Positions 46,879-58,119 are shown, counted from the stretch's first letter. The stretch: DNA of 64,000 bases from Clonostachys chloroleuca (GCA_037952775.1 JBANAY010000003.1:24986001-25050000), one strand, 5' to 3'. A program made the numbers and translations. Notes: generated from the letters alone by a model not told the origin.

Positions 46879-48557
46879 GATGGAAATGTTGACCCTACGT
46901 CTTAATTGTTAATCCTGGTATAATGTCCTTCGGAAGAAAGTGTCATAGAAATATTTATCACGGGAGCTTACATTGTGTAGTAGAATGAATATATACTAGA
47001 TTTTGAGAAGTGACACAGTTCTCGGAACTGTGCAGAGGACTTTAATTCAATAATACAGTCTTCTTCCGGGATATCTTTATTATCTTAGATTTAACATTTT
47101 ATTGTCGAGCCAAGAATGGTCCCGCCGGCGAGAAAACCCACAACAGGGGTTTCAGTCACAGTTGCGGCCCATTTGCAAATAGGACTTGAGGGGCATCTCG
47201 CTGAGCTACTTGAGTGGGGGAGGGGGTCACAATATCTGGCTGAGTGCGTGGATCGACGCCAAAGCATCACTTGCTAGTCCTTTGCCTCGATCTGTGTCTC
47301 GGACCAAGCAATGACAAAGCAGAAAACGAGTCGGAACCACTAATTTCAAGTAATACTCATTACGAATTCCCACAAATGTATATGCACATCTTTGTGGGCG
47401 CAACACATTAGTGCCGGCACCAGTACAGCCACTGATACAGTCCATCGCGCTCCATGAGGCATCCAATGCATTGAAGCGGGGCAGAAATAGGCGAGACCAA
47501 CCGAGGGGTAGCATTGGTCGCTCTTCGGATGGAATATTGAAATGCTAATTGGATATCAAGAATTGGACGACACCGCTGGGTACCCCAAACACAGAGAAGC
47601 AATTGGCCACTGAATATCATATCTTTGGCGACTCTATCTCGTTCATGAGCCCTTGATGCCATTACAAAACAAACAGGCATCCTTGCCCACTATTCACACA
47701 CAGTTGCCTTCCTGCCACAATTTTTTGACGCCTTTGTGGTGATGGTGGGTCGGATGCCTCGTCCTCGCCTGTGACATCTTGACGGGCGCCAGAGACCCAT
47801 GTCGAAGACGCTCGATGTCGTAAAATCCGTGGTAAGGGATGGACAGTGTCCGTGATGTGCTCAGCCATCAACGGCGCGTCCGAATTCTGGCTGTGAGCTC
47901 CGGCAACGCAATAGCCTCCACAGTGCAGGCTTGGTTCGTCATGTGTGATGTCGAGATACCTTTTGACCTTAAATAATGCCCGAATCTTTGATAAATTAGG
48001 TATAGAGGACTTATGAGTCGCAAGGGTGAGCGCGCAACCTGCTGAATGACGCACGGATGTGGTCCAATGTACTAAGTGGTCAAGCTTCTGGAAGTATTCG
48101 AAGTTCTTGCGATAGATGACCATCCGCTTCACATTCTAGCCAACTAATTTCCATTTAAGCACCGAAATTTGTTGAGATTGGCTGTACAAGAGCGTTGAAT
48201 AGCTAAGAATTGCGCTAGAATGAGGTAGAACAATTCTCTTGTCATACGCACACGCGTGTGGGAACAGAATATGCTTCACATTTGTGGTAGGACATCTGGA
48301 CTGCTTTGGCAATTTGCCGATGTTGGTTGGTGCTCTCGACGTACTTCTGTTACGCACATTTGGGAATATTTCGAGACGATACTGCACAGCCATCAGGCTC
48401 TATATCTATATAAGTCCATTCTACCACTCGCCTACTAACTTACTTTTTTTTTAACTCACCACGCGCATAAACGCATCGACCATCATCGTGAAAGGATCCC
48501 TATCTAAGTCCATTCTCAACCTTTCGATTCCCTCACAATAATCACCAAGCCCCAGAC
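46879..48557. other. intergenic 1.7 kb, no supported gene
   Basis: Minus-strand frames at 47408-47680 and 47662-48132 (90 and 156 codons) overlap each other and show no domain-like pattern or splice logic. They were not called. Confidence 0.4.
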
Positions 48558-48863
48558 ATGGCCAAATCAAAGAGCACGCGTACTCCTGCGTCCCTGTTTT
48601 CTCAGCCCTCCAACCACGGGCAAATGACTCTCAAGACCAAGGCCAGGAAGAGCAGGTTAGTAGATATATCCAGCTCGATGTGCCTTGACTGACAGTAATC
48701 CTGTCGCAGTGAACACTCCCGCAAACACAAGCGCGCACAATATGATGCGGCGCCACGCTCCGATCCGGCTCCCCAGAGTGATCGTACCGACTACTATACG
48801 GACAGGGCCGGATCAGCCATCAAAGGTTTTGAACAGCAATTTGGCGGCAGTGGAAGCAAATAG
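48558..48863 (+). CDS. small basic two-exon protein, 83 aa, function unknown
   Basis: Exon 1 (48558-48655) starts MAKSKSTRTPASLFSQ. It joins in phase to exon 2 (48710-48863) through a 54-nt intron with donor GTTAGT, a CTGAC branch-like site and acceptor TCGCAG. Exon 2 reads EHSRKHKRAQYDAAPRSD and later TDYYTDRAGSAIKGFEQQF before TAG. The 252-nt total gives 83 residues. It is strongly basic in the first half, without hydrophobic segments, so nuclear or nucleic-acid contact is conceivable. The splice signals, frame continuity and ordered tail make it a real gene candidate that single-frame searches miss. I recognise no family. Confidence 0.6.
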
Positions 48864-50215
48864 ACGCGACCTGGAGCGTTTGTGTTGAAGTTGGAGTGGG
48901 GGATTCAGAAAGACAGGCCATTATCTGGATGGTAATGATGTTGGGGAATAGACTCAAGTTTAAATGAGCGTCCTTTCATTTGTTTTTATTGGCTAGGGAA
49001 GCTATGAGGAGATGTTGTATAAAAGCCCAGATTACATGACCCGGAAAGTGGCAACGCTTGAAATATGAACCATACTTCTCTCATCTCAAACAAGATAGAG
49101 CGCCGTCTGCTTTGGTCTAGCAGGATGACGAGACCATTCCACCGCTACTGGCAGTCGCCCCTTGTGGACACAAGATACGGCAGTCGCAAGATCTAGATTT
49201 GAGGAATGGTGACAGCCTGTTTCAGTTTTGACTCTCAATATCTCAGTTTTGTCCCCCTTGCTTGTTCTCACGTGAGGGTATACAATCTTGGGATCGAAAA
49301 TGGGACATGAACGCGTTTCAAGGATCTATGGATCACCAAAACCCGAAATCAGCCTGACATTACGAAAGAATATTTGACCATTGAGCCAAAACTTACTTAC
49401 AACATCCTTGACGATGGTAAGTCTATCACATTCCAATAATTAAAAGTGAAGGTCGGAGACTATTTCAATATTGACCACCATTGGTCTTCAAATATTGTGC
49501 GTTCTTTCTCTTGTATATATATTCATGTTAATCGCCACTTAATGTGCTTTCAATTCGCGGGAATACGTCAAATGGTTCGACCTCCCAGCGTGAAAACTCG
49601 CAGACATTCCCCTCGACGGCTCGAGGATATGTGGCATCGTGCGAAGTGGGTAGATTAAAAGGCCTCGAAGACTTAGTTCACAGGGCAGAGGAATTCGATA
49701 GACTGAAACAAGGCATGGCTTTGGAACGGCGGGTTGGTCCAACCACCAGGGAAGGCAACCCAGCGACAACAGCGGCCGAAAGACGCCACTGGAGCCCGCA
49801 GCTGGGGCTATAAGATCCTCGCTGGCATATTGTACAGCTCTATTCCTTCGTAAACAAGATTAGTTGAAAAGATATCCTTCCACGCTCAATGGATCTCAGA
49901 TTGGTTCGTCGAATCTGCTAAATGTTCTTGTCAAGGGGGATATGACCCCAGCCACCCATGGAGCATGTGAGACCGGGTCTTTCGAAGCTGCTGACATTGT
50001 GAATCATTTTACCAGGGAGGTCGGGAAGTTTGAAACATCAAGTTCACTCACACGTGTGGCTTATGTCTTTTTCTGTGGTTAGTATCGGGGTTTGGGTGTT
50101 GTGGACAAGAATAGTATGCAAATCTAGTGAACCCTTGGTTGTGATCTTCGCTTGAAATCTCTTATAGAAAGGGTCGATTCGAAAGTCATCCAAAGATGAG
50201 CCCATACAGCCCTCA
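48864..50215. other. intergenic 1.35 kb upstream of the S28 peptidase
   Basis: No gene is supported. Frames at 49446-49813 and 49864-50082 have stretches such as KGLEDLVHRAEEFDRLKQG that look protein-like, but no start or partner exon is evident. A tiny upstream frame (50196-50219) overlaps the S28 start codon. Confidence 0.4.
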
Positions 50216-52224
50216 ATGAAACTCTTGGGGAATCCAGATTCTATGATGAGGCAAATACTGGCTTTTATTTATCTCCTGTCTGGCTTTGCTTATTCTGCAT
50301 TTCTTCGTGGCAACGCAGTGGATGTTGATTCTCTCGACCCTTTGGGGAAGAGCGCACTCGCTTTTCCAAAGCCGGGCCATTATAACGGATGGGGAACATT
50401 CGACCAACTAATCGACCACTCAGACCCCAGTCTGGGCACGTTCAAACAGAGATACTGGTACAGCACCCAGTATTGGAAGGGCCCAGGATCCCCCGTTGTC
50501 CTGGTCAACTCCGGCGAAAGAAGCGCCGAGGGAACGGACAGAGTGTACCTCAGCGATGCCCTGCTCCCAGGTCTATTCGCCAAAGAGCTAGGCGCGGCGG
50601 TCATACTCATGGAGCATCGATATTGGGGACGGTCTTCCCCCTTTAACACATTGACGTCCGAGAATTTGAAATACCTCACCCTCGACAACAGCCTGAAAGA
50701 TATCATCAACTTCGCCCAATCATGGGCACCCGACTTCGATTCAAGTGGGAGCAGCTCGCCTCAGCGCGCACCTTGGATATACACCGGAGGTTCCTACGCT
50801 GGGGCATTGGCCAGCTGGCTTGCGTCGTTGCATCCTGGAACCTTCTGGGCTTATCACGGCAGCAGCAGCGTTGTGCAGAATATCGGCAATTTCTGGCAGT
50901 ACCATCGCCCTATTCAGGAAGCGACGCCGCAGAACTGTAGCAGGGACCTTGGTCGGGTCATCGACCACATCGACGATGTGCTCTTGAACGGAACAGAGGA
51001 TGAGAAGTTGTTCTTGAAGGCCAGGTTTAAGCTGGAGGAACTTCAAAATGCTGACTTTGCAGCGTAAGTTGGAAATTTCCAGCGGAAAAAGGTGAAGGGA
51101 TATGGCGAAGCTGATCTCCTGACGTTGTAGTGCGATCGCAAGCGGACCGTGGTTGTGGCAGAGAACACATTTCTCCGACCAAAGAAATAAGGGCTTTAAC
51201 AAATATCATAAGTTCTGTGATTACATCGAGGTGTGTTATCTTGGAGTATTTATTATGGCCTTGGTTAAAGTGACATACGACTGACTGGAAGTGAAGAATT
51301 CTGCGTCATGGTTTACCTGGACAGTCCCCGGACCCTCGGGGGTTGGACTAGAGAAGGCGCTCCAGGGCTATGCTCGGTGGTTTACACAGGTGCATCTTCC
51401 TAGCTGTAAGTCAAAATACAGTGAGCTGTCGTCAGGATTACACTCTGATCATTTATTGCCTCAGATTGTGAGAGGGAAGCTGGCTATGAAGGCTGGAGGG
51501 GAAGGTTCAACACTGGCTGCTTTGACAGCCTCAATCCTTCTAACCCGGCTTACCACGACCTCACGGTCAATAACTGGGCCAACCGTCAATGGAACTGGAT
51601 GCTATGCAACGAGCCGTAGGGTTTCTGAGCCAAGGTCACGATGAGAGAGAAATGCTGATCGGTGATAGATTTAAATGGTGGCAAAATGGCGCACCGGAGG
51701 GCACACCCACCATCGTCTCAAGACTGCTCGACAATGAGTACTGGGAGTCGCTGTGTCCCCTCTATTTCCCGGAGGGGGGCTACGGAATCCAGAGAAATAT
51801 GACCGTGGACAAAATAAATGAGTGGACAGGCGGCTGGACCGCCCACCCCATCACGCGCCTGCTCGAGTCGAACGGCCAGTTTGACCCGTGGCGAGATGCC
51901 ACCGTGAGCGCGGTCGATCGGCCTGGAGGTCCCATGGCAAGCACTCTAGACCACCCGGTCATCTTGATGTCTGGCGGCGTTCACTGCTCGGATTATTACC
52001 AGAAGGATTGGGACAATAACCCGGAAGTCAAACGCACTGTTGACAAGGAGATCAGGATCATGAGAAGATGGGTACTCGACTTTTACGAGCACGGTGGAGA
52101 GGCAAATGGACATCCAAATGAACAAACGAGTGGGCAGACGCAGAACAACGGGCAAACAAACGGACAGGCGAGCGGGCAGTTAATTGGCCAAATGGTTGGG
52201 CAAATCGGGGATTTACGAAGATGA
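50216..52224 (+). CDS. secreted serine peptidase, S28 family (prolyl peptidase type), 587 aa
   Basis: Five exons, 50216-51063, 51131-51230, 51297-51405, 51465-51615 and 51669-52224, total 1764 nt. The signal peptide is QILAFIYLLSGFAYSAF; translation could also begin at Met10 or Met11. The nucleophile Ser193 lies in YTGGSYAGALASWLA, the S28 GxSYxG motif. The Asp region is SNGQFDPWRDATVS and the catalytic His is in GGVHCSDYYQ. EHRYWGRSSP is another S28 hallmark. These enzymes cut after proline outside the cell or in acidic compartments. The apparent stop at 51616 disappears when the 53-nt intron with a GTAGGG donor and GATAG acceptor is removed, joining NEP to FKWWQNGAP. The C-terminus has an unusual Gly/Gln-rich tail. 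Confidence 0.88.
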
Positions 52225-52825
52225 TGCGATTGATGGATAAATGACTTGCCTTGTACGCTTATATGGAGGAAGATCGAGAAGTTTTGTCGGAAACGCGTCC
52301 ATTTTTCATCTAACCAATGCATCCCACTCCTCCCTCTCTGATGATGCTACCTAGTGTAGGTCCGGTGCATATCTGAATTACCTCGTCGACAAATGACACG
52401 GTGTTTTCCCATGGAGACTGAGGAAACGGGGAGCCGAGGCAAAAGGATGCGCCTCGCAATGACAAAATCGCGCCGCTGCTTAACCAGCTCAGCTGAGTGG
52501 ACATCGAGAGCAAATAGCGCTTCATTCATCCCGGTCCGTTTGGCGCTTGGCTTCTTTGACTTTAGTGAGTGGCTGCTCGGCCCATTATCACGCCGCCGGC
52601 TAGTCCAACGAGTGTCTTGCGGAGATGCGGAGATGGTGATGCGGACCTCACTGTCCTTTCCCTCGGCCAAGCAATGCCTACGGCTGGGAGAGAAGCCTAA
52701 ACAATTGAGCCGATTGTGACTTTCATGTAGGGCGATGGTGTTGTGTTTGAACATATATAAGATGAAAACGCGACACGATGTGGTGATGTTGTCTGCATCA
52801 TTGCTTCACCCTCCGACGAGAACAA
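52225..52825. other. intergenic, promoter of the OYE-type gene
   Basis: No supported gene; frames on both strands are mirrors without domain-like sequence. Confidence 0.5.
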
Positions 52826-54181
52826 ATGGAGTCGCTACACCTGAGCCGACCGCTGACGCTGAAATGCGGCCTCACCATCCCCAATCGCCTGGTGAAATCT
52901 GCCCTGGCTGAGAAATTTGCGACCAGAGATTCTCTGCCGGCCAGCAAACAATGCCTTTCTGCTTATGAAGAGTGGGCAGACGGCGGCTGGGGGATGGTCA
53001 TCACCGGTATGATTTTCAGCAGACTACAGGTTCACTTCACGAGACTGACGCAATCGACGCAGGAAACGTCCAAGTAACACCAAAGTATCTCGGAGCCAAG
53101 GGCGACATTGCATTTGACCCGGCAAGGAAGGACGAGGAGAAAGTCCTCCAGGCGTGGAAGCAATGGGCAGCGGCCTGCAGCAAGAACGGGACAAAGGCCA
53201 TCGTCCAGATCAACCACCCAGGCAGACAGTCCCCGGCCGGAGCTGGCTGCCGCGGCCCATTCACCAAGAACATCGCGCCCAGTCCTGTCCCTCTAGATTT
53301 TGGCGACGGCCTGCTCCCCAAGATCATCGGCTCCGTCATGTTCGGCACGCCCAGGGAGATGGCCGTGGCTGAGATTGAGGAGATCGTCGAGCACTTTGCC
53401 AGCACAGCTCGCCTTGCAGCCGACGCCGGGTTCGCGGGCGTCCAGATCCACGGCGCGCACGGCTACCTCCTCACGCAGTTCCTCTCGCCCAAGACAAACA
53501 AGCGGGTGGACGACTACGGTGGCTCCGCGGTCAAGAGGGCCAAGATCGTGGTGGACATCATCCAGGCCATGCGCGCCGTTGTGCCGAGCGGTTTCTGCGT
53601 GGGGATCAAGCTGAACTCGGCAGACTTCCAATCCGTCTACGACATGAAAGACTTCAACGAGCAGCTGGGGGCCATCACGGCCGCCGGTGTCGACTTTGTG
53701 GAAGTCAGCGGCGGGACGTACGAGAACCCAGAGATGATGGCCAACAGCGCCGTGGCGGAAAAATCTGCCCGCACCAAGGCTCGCGAGGCCTTCTTCCTGG
53801 AGTTTGCCAAGATCATCAGGGCCGATTTCCCAGATGTCCCTCTCCTGGTTACGGGAGGCTTCCGTACACGCGAGGGCATGGAATCTGCAGTGTCGGAAAA
53901 CGACTGCGACATGATTGGGCTTGGCCGGCCGTCGGTGCTACAGCCGTTGATGCCCAAGAGCATTATCCTCAATCGCGACATCCCAGACTCTGATGCGCAC
54001 GTGTATACAAAGGAGATCCCGACGCCGTGGTACATGGACATTGGGGTCAAGGCAATCGGCGCCTCTCGTCAAGACGTGAGTGCACCGCAATTATTTGTCC
54101 CCCAGCCGGCTGCTTTCATCGTGCTAACTTGACGTGTCACAGGCCTGGTACGTGAAGAAAATCCACAAACTGGGATCTTGA
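52826..54181 (+). CDS. NADH:flavin oxidoreductase / old-yellow-enzyme family, 410 aa
   Basis: Three exons, 52826-53006, 53063-54075 and 54143-54181, total 1233 nt. The TIM-barrel FMN enzyme motifs are present. They are IPNRLVKSALAEKFA near the start, IVQINHPGRQSPAG with the FMN-contact region, FAGVQIHGAHGYLLTQFLSP with the substrate His pair, RVDDYGGS, VTGGFRTREGM and DMIGLGRPSV, which binds the FMN phosphate. Its spacing resembles NADH oxidase/2,4-dienoyl-CoA-reductase-like fungal OYEs of about 410 residues. It should reduce activated C=C bonds with NAD(P)H in the cytosol. The last exon has only 13 codons and ends VKKIHKLGS. Confidence 0.88.
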
Positions 54182-54379
54182 GGCGGACTGATGTACATCG
54201 ACTTTACTACCTACGCATCAGTGTATCAAGCGTACTCAGCATATTTTCATCAAGCATGGAAGCAAATGTGCTTTTGATAATAAAATAAATCACAGCGTGT
54301 TAAGATTGATAAGAAACAAATTCAATTAGAGAGATGGAGAAAAATGGCCCAAAGTAGAGCTGTGCCACAGAATCGGTGA

Positions 54380-55267
54380 TCACCACCAGGGAAAATCATA
54401 ATCTCGGTCGAATACCTTATCCTCAGACCTAGGATACACGCGTCTGAAATCATACGTTTCCGATAGAGGCTTGAGCTCGTGCATCCGGTAGCTGAAGATA
54501 ACTTGACCCTTGAATTTCCAGCAAGATTCACCATCTGATACTTCTAAACCCTTGGCAATCTTCAATCCTGTAATGATGTAGATGCTGCGGCGGCCCCAGA
54601 GGTCTGGTTTAACCTTATTCCAGACAGATTTATTGATTATGCTATTCAATAGGCTCGGGCTGATCAAGTGGTGTTCGAGTTGTTGGAAACTGAACTTCCG
54701 CACAGCAGTGAGGGAGGAGAAAGGAGATGATGTGAGATTTCTATCGTGGAATGTTCTCGCACCAGAAAGGAAAACAATGCAGTCGTCCGGCATGACCTTT
54801 GGGGCAACGAGGATTGCATCCAGGTCGTTGAGGCTGGAGAAGACAGCACCTACTCGGCATGGGCCAGAATCAGCATACCCTAAATACTGTGGGAAGCGAT
54901 AGCCTCCTTGTGGCCCTGCTGCTAGGAAGAACTCGCGTTTTCTATGGTATATCCAATGATTAGTTGGGTCCCATCTCCCCCAGCGGAGTGCCGAGGCCTT
55001 GGATACAACATCGACCGGCATGGTACTAGAGCTAGAGACTCGACTTGCAGGCATAATCTCATCGACGACGGGGTCCCGTTTCGTGTTGGATTCTGCCGAG
55101 GCCTCGGACCCAACGTCGACCACCAAGGTACTGCAGGTAGAGACTCGACTTTCAGGCGTGATCTCATTGACCACGGGGTCCCAAGTTGACAAGGAGTCTG
55201 CCAAGGCTGACAAGTTACTGGAGCTAGGGACTGGATGTATAGGCATGGTATTATTAGCGATAACCAT
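54380..55267 (-). CDS. repeat-bearing fungal protein, possibly gasdermin-like (paralog A), 295 aa
   Basis: One exon encodes 295 residues. Residues 32-66 and 67-101 are two copies of a 35-residue unit with the pattern VVxEIxPxSRVSxxST...VDVxSxASA...DP; a degenerate third copy precedes them. A single domain follows (about residues 102-265), with FPQYLGY, FSSLNDLDAILVAPKVMPD, SIYIITGLKIAKGLEVSDG and VIFSYRMHEL. The same domain recurs in the head-to-head paralog at 57376-58110. The YIITGLKI plus IFSYRMH signatures recall fungal gasdermin-like pore-forming proteins as I remember them, but I cannot verify this. No signal peptide or membrane helix is evident. The tail after residue 266 is Asp/Arg-rich and ends FPWW. 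Confidence 0.65.
   Translation of the reverse strand: MVIANNTMPIHPVPSSSNLSALADSLSTWDPVVNEITPESRVSTCSTLVVDVGSEASAESNTKRDPVVDEIMPASRVSSSSTMPVDVVSKASALRWGRWDPTNHWIYHRKREFFLAAGPQGGYRFPQYLGYADSGPCRVGAVFSSLNDLDAILVAPKVMPDDCIVFLSGARTFHDRNLTSSPFSSLTAVRKFSFQQLEHHLISPSLLNSIINKSVWNKVKPDLWGRRSIYIITGLKIAKGLEVSDGESCWKFKGQVIFSYRMHELKPLSETYDFRRVYPRSEDKVFDRDYDFPWW
54965..55174 (-). repeat. 105-bp coding tandem repeat, two full units
   Basis: Units at 55174-55070 and 55069-54965 encode residues 32-66 and 67-101 of paralog A. Both are exactly 105 bp, so the frame is kept, and both end in an Asp-Pro pair. A shorter, degenerate unit encodes residues 1-31. Confidence 0.75.
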
Positions 55268-57375
55268 TGAGGCAAGTGATATTGATATAAATAATGTGAA
55301 AGTTACCAGAGCTTAGTCGTCCTTATATAGGAACCCTCTCGAACTCCAGGGCTCTATATAATGCTTTAACTATGCCGCCATAGCGAGTTATGTGAACAAG
55401 AGGGCTTTGAACTTGTCGGCTTTTTTGGACCGGGGAGACTTGAAGCGGCATGCCGCTACTACCAGCAGTTCCTTTAGCCGCAGCCGGCAGAGAGAGAATC
55501 CTACTGTATGCAGGACGAGGATGACAAAAGGATGAGCGACAGCATTTGCAAGTAACAACAAGCTGCCGTTGTTGTCAGAACAATCTATACACGCCGGAGG
55601 TTTTTCAGCATAGAATGGAAGAAGCGGTGAGTATTTCAGGCCAGCCTTGTAGCTCATAGCCTCATTCTCATTAAGTGGGAGGAAGTTCGGAAACTTTTGG
55701 GTATTCTTTTAGCATACAGGTGTGCGGCTAACATGGCGCAAGAAGAGCATTCATGCCAGCTAGATATTAATCAACGGCCTACGGAGGTGGGATGGTTGGA
55801 TCGGGGGAAGATCCAAGGGAGCCTCAGCGAGAGAGGTGCGCAATGCCTTCACTTTTACTGACGTGATGATACTTCTCTCGATGATGGCACACCCATTGTG
55901 AACGTATCAATACTACCTATGATCTCATTGTCATGTCTGTAGAACGCCGGTAGTGAGTTATTAAACAAAAGTAGGATGGGTGGTCCGCACTGCCGGAGGA
56001 CAGACGTGGGGGAGGGGAGGCCTTTTCCTTCTTCCTAAGACGAGCCAGGCTTGTGTAATAACCTTGACTGACATAAAACGGAGAAGGCGCGGCGAGATGC
56101 AAAATTAGAACCTTGATATGGAGAGTTGTTCTAGAAATAGAAGAGAAAAGTCTCAACTTCAAAGGAACATACAAAAGCCAGGACAAGTTGCCAGAGCTGC
56201 CAAGGATTGTCTTCTTTGTAATCAGCAACCAGAAGCTGCTAGTACATGCTAGGCTTCTAGGGTATAAGGCTATTCAGTGGGCCTTCGAGTGGTAAAATAT
56301 CGGGATGATGTATGGTTAAGGCGAGCGTGTAGACATCTCGTGTTTGGGCATTAGGGAAAAAACAAAAGGGAAAGGACGAGTACCATGTCATTGTAGAAAT
56401 CGGAGGGTCGGGGATCGGCCGGTATATCTTTTACTCAGGACGGGCGCTGCGTCCTCGCTACCCTCTGATCCTGCTGATCAGTTAGCCATCCTAGCAGAGG
56501 ACCTTACCACGGGAGTGAATGGTGTAGGGAGGGGCAAAGGGGGAAAGGCATCAATGGGGGGCAGCAAGGTGGAAGGGCTTTGGGAATCCTAACGCCGAGG
56601 CGACCCTTAAGCACTACGACGCGGACAGGGAGATCGTAACCGTAAAGGGGGGGAAGGGGGGTGTAAAGTGGGAAGAGCATAAAGGGATAACATTATCCTA
56701 TGATCGATTAGATGCTTGATCAGATGATCGCTTTTCGCCGGCGTGGAGAAAAATCACACGGGGCGCGATTGGATCCGGTCCCAAATACCTCAGCTGACCC
56801 TCAAGCACACCAAGTAGAGAAGCACATGTGCTTATAAACACCAGGGTATTAGGAAAAGAAACAAACTCAAATTGACGAGATGGAGAAACAAGCCTAAGCG
56901 TTGATCTCTATTATAGACACTCTCAAGTTGCTGAACTTCCTCCCACTCGATGATAATAAGACTATAAGCCCTATAAGTACCTAGTCTGAAAATACTTACT
57001 GTTTCTTCTATTTCTATGCTAGAAAGTCTCTGGATAGCATAACTTATTTCTAGCAACAATGAACTGTCGTTGTGACCCAAAATGCTGCTCCTCGTCTCCT
57101 GTATTATAGGCTTCCATTTGTATCGTCGACGGCTGGAGCTACTGTAGTAGTGGCGGTATAGTACTCCAACTTTCCCAGTTCCAAGAAGCCGATAATCTTC
57201 AAGAATCCCTCAAAGGTATCTTGATCGCAGAACTCGCTATAGTAAAGTAGGTAAAGCATTATAAGGCCTCCGTACTAGAAAGTGATTCCTATATAAGGGA
57301 CCCAGCTACAGTAACTCTGACACTACTCATCCATATTACAGTCTTGCTTGCCTCAAAGGTAATCGCTAATAAGAT
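55268..57375. other. region between the two paralogs, containing a duplicated flank
   Basis: No intact gene. From about 55770 to 56800 the sequence matches 58120-59175 in the same orientation. Just right of 55268, and just left of 57376, the two paralogs share promoter-proximal sequence (CTTGCCTCAA followed by ATCGCTAATAA). Minus-strand frames near 55388-55657 and 55917-56228 were not supported. Confidence 0.55.
55770..56800 (+). repeat. ~1 kb diverged direct repeat, left copy
   Basis: Matches 58120-59175 with many indels. Landmarks include atcaacggcctacggaggtg against atcagcggcttatggaagtg, the shared block ggaggccttttc, gtcattgtagaa, and cgcttttc followed by tggcgtggagaaa-like sequence. It looks like the 3' flank of a lost third paralog. 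Confidence 0.65.
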
Positions 57376-58110
57376 ATGTCTGAAAGTCCAGTCTTTAGCT
57401 CTAGTACCTTGACGGGTGACTCCAAGGCCTCGGCAGTCTCCTCATCGAAATGGGACCCCGTTGCTAATAAGATCATGCCTGCGAGTCGAGTCTCTAGCTC
57501 CACCACCTTGGTTGATGTTGTGCCCAAGGCCTCGGGAGTCTCTTGGTCGGAGTGGGACCCCGGCAATGAATGGAATAGCCGAGATTACAGGCTAGCGGCC
57601 CAGCCACAAGAAGGGTATTGCTTCCCAGAGTATTTGGGGCATGATGCTGATTGTGGCCCATACCGACTAGGCACTGTCTTCTCCAACCCCAACGACCTGG
57701 ATACAATCCTATTTGTCCCGAAGGCGGTGCCGGACGGGTGCCATGTTTCTGCTTCCGGTCCGGGTAAGTTTTTAGAAACCGATCGAAAGTTCTTAGAGCC
57801 TCTATTCCCCCGCTCCCCTGCTACTCGACAGTTCCGTTTCCAAAAACTCGAAAATCACCTGGTCAGTCGGACACCGGGCAACATGGATCGCATGGTTGAT
57901 CACCCACCTGTCAACAAGATACTCGGCCGGATCCTCGGCAGACGCAGCGTCTACATCATTACGGGCTTGAAGATTGTCAACGGTTTGGAGGTTTCGGATG
58001 GTGAATTTTACCGCAAATTTGATGGTCCCGTCATCTTCAGTTACCGCATGCACAAGCTCGAGGAAAGATCTGAAGGACTGAGACAAAAAGTTGTGAGCCG
58101 TTACAAGTAG
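57376..58110 (+). CDS. repeat-bearing fungal protein, possibly gasdermin-like (paralog B), 244 aa
   Basis: One exon encodes 244 residues. Residues 29-62 form one unit of the N-terminal repeat found in paralog A (IMPASRVSSSTT ... WDP), preceded by a degenerate unit. The shared domain covers residues about 63-230: FPEYLGHD, FSNPNDLDTILFVPKAVPD, SVYIITGLKIVNGLEVSDG and VIFSYRMHKL. It ends earlier than A, without the Asp-rich tail and FPWW end. The position matching A's start codon reads AAG, and the first repeat is entered through a new ATG (57376) in a shifted frame, so the start has turned over since duplication. Whether it is still functional is uncertain, but the frame is open throughout. 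Confidence 0.6.
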   Translation: MSESPVFSSSTLTGDSKASAVSSSKWDPVANKIMPASRVSSSTTLVDVVPKASGVSWSEWDPGNEWNSRDYRLAAQPQEGYCFPEYLGHDADCGPYRLGTVFSNPNDLDTILFVPKAVPDGCHVSASGPGKFLETDRKFLEPLFPRSPATRQFRFQKLENHLVSRTPGNMDRMVDHPPVNKILGRILGRRSVYIITGLKIVNGLEVSDGEFYRKFDGPVIFSYRMHKLEERSEGLRQKVVSRYK

Positions 58111-58119
58111 CATCCGTAT

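Noticed and set aside
47408..48132. Two overlapping minus-strand frames (90 and 156 codons)
   Set aside because: They overlap in different frames without splice signals that would join them and show no domain.
51589..51670. Frameshift in the S28 peptidase after NEP
   Set aside because: A 53-nt intron with GT and AG ends removes the stop and restores NEPFKWWQNGAP in phase.
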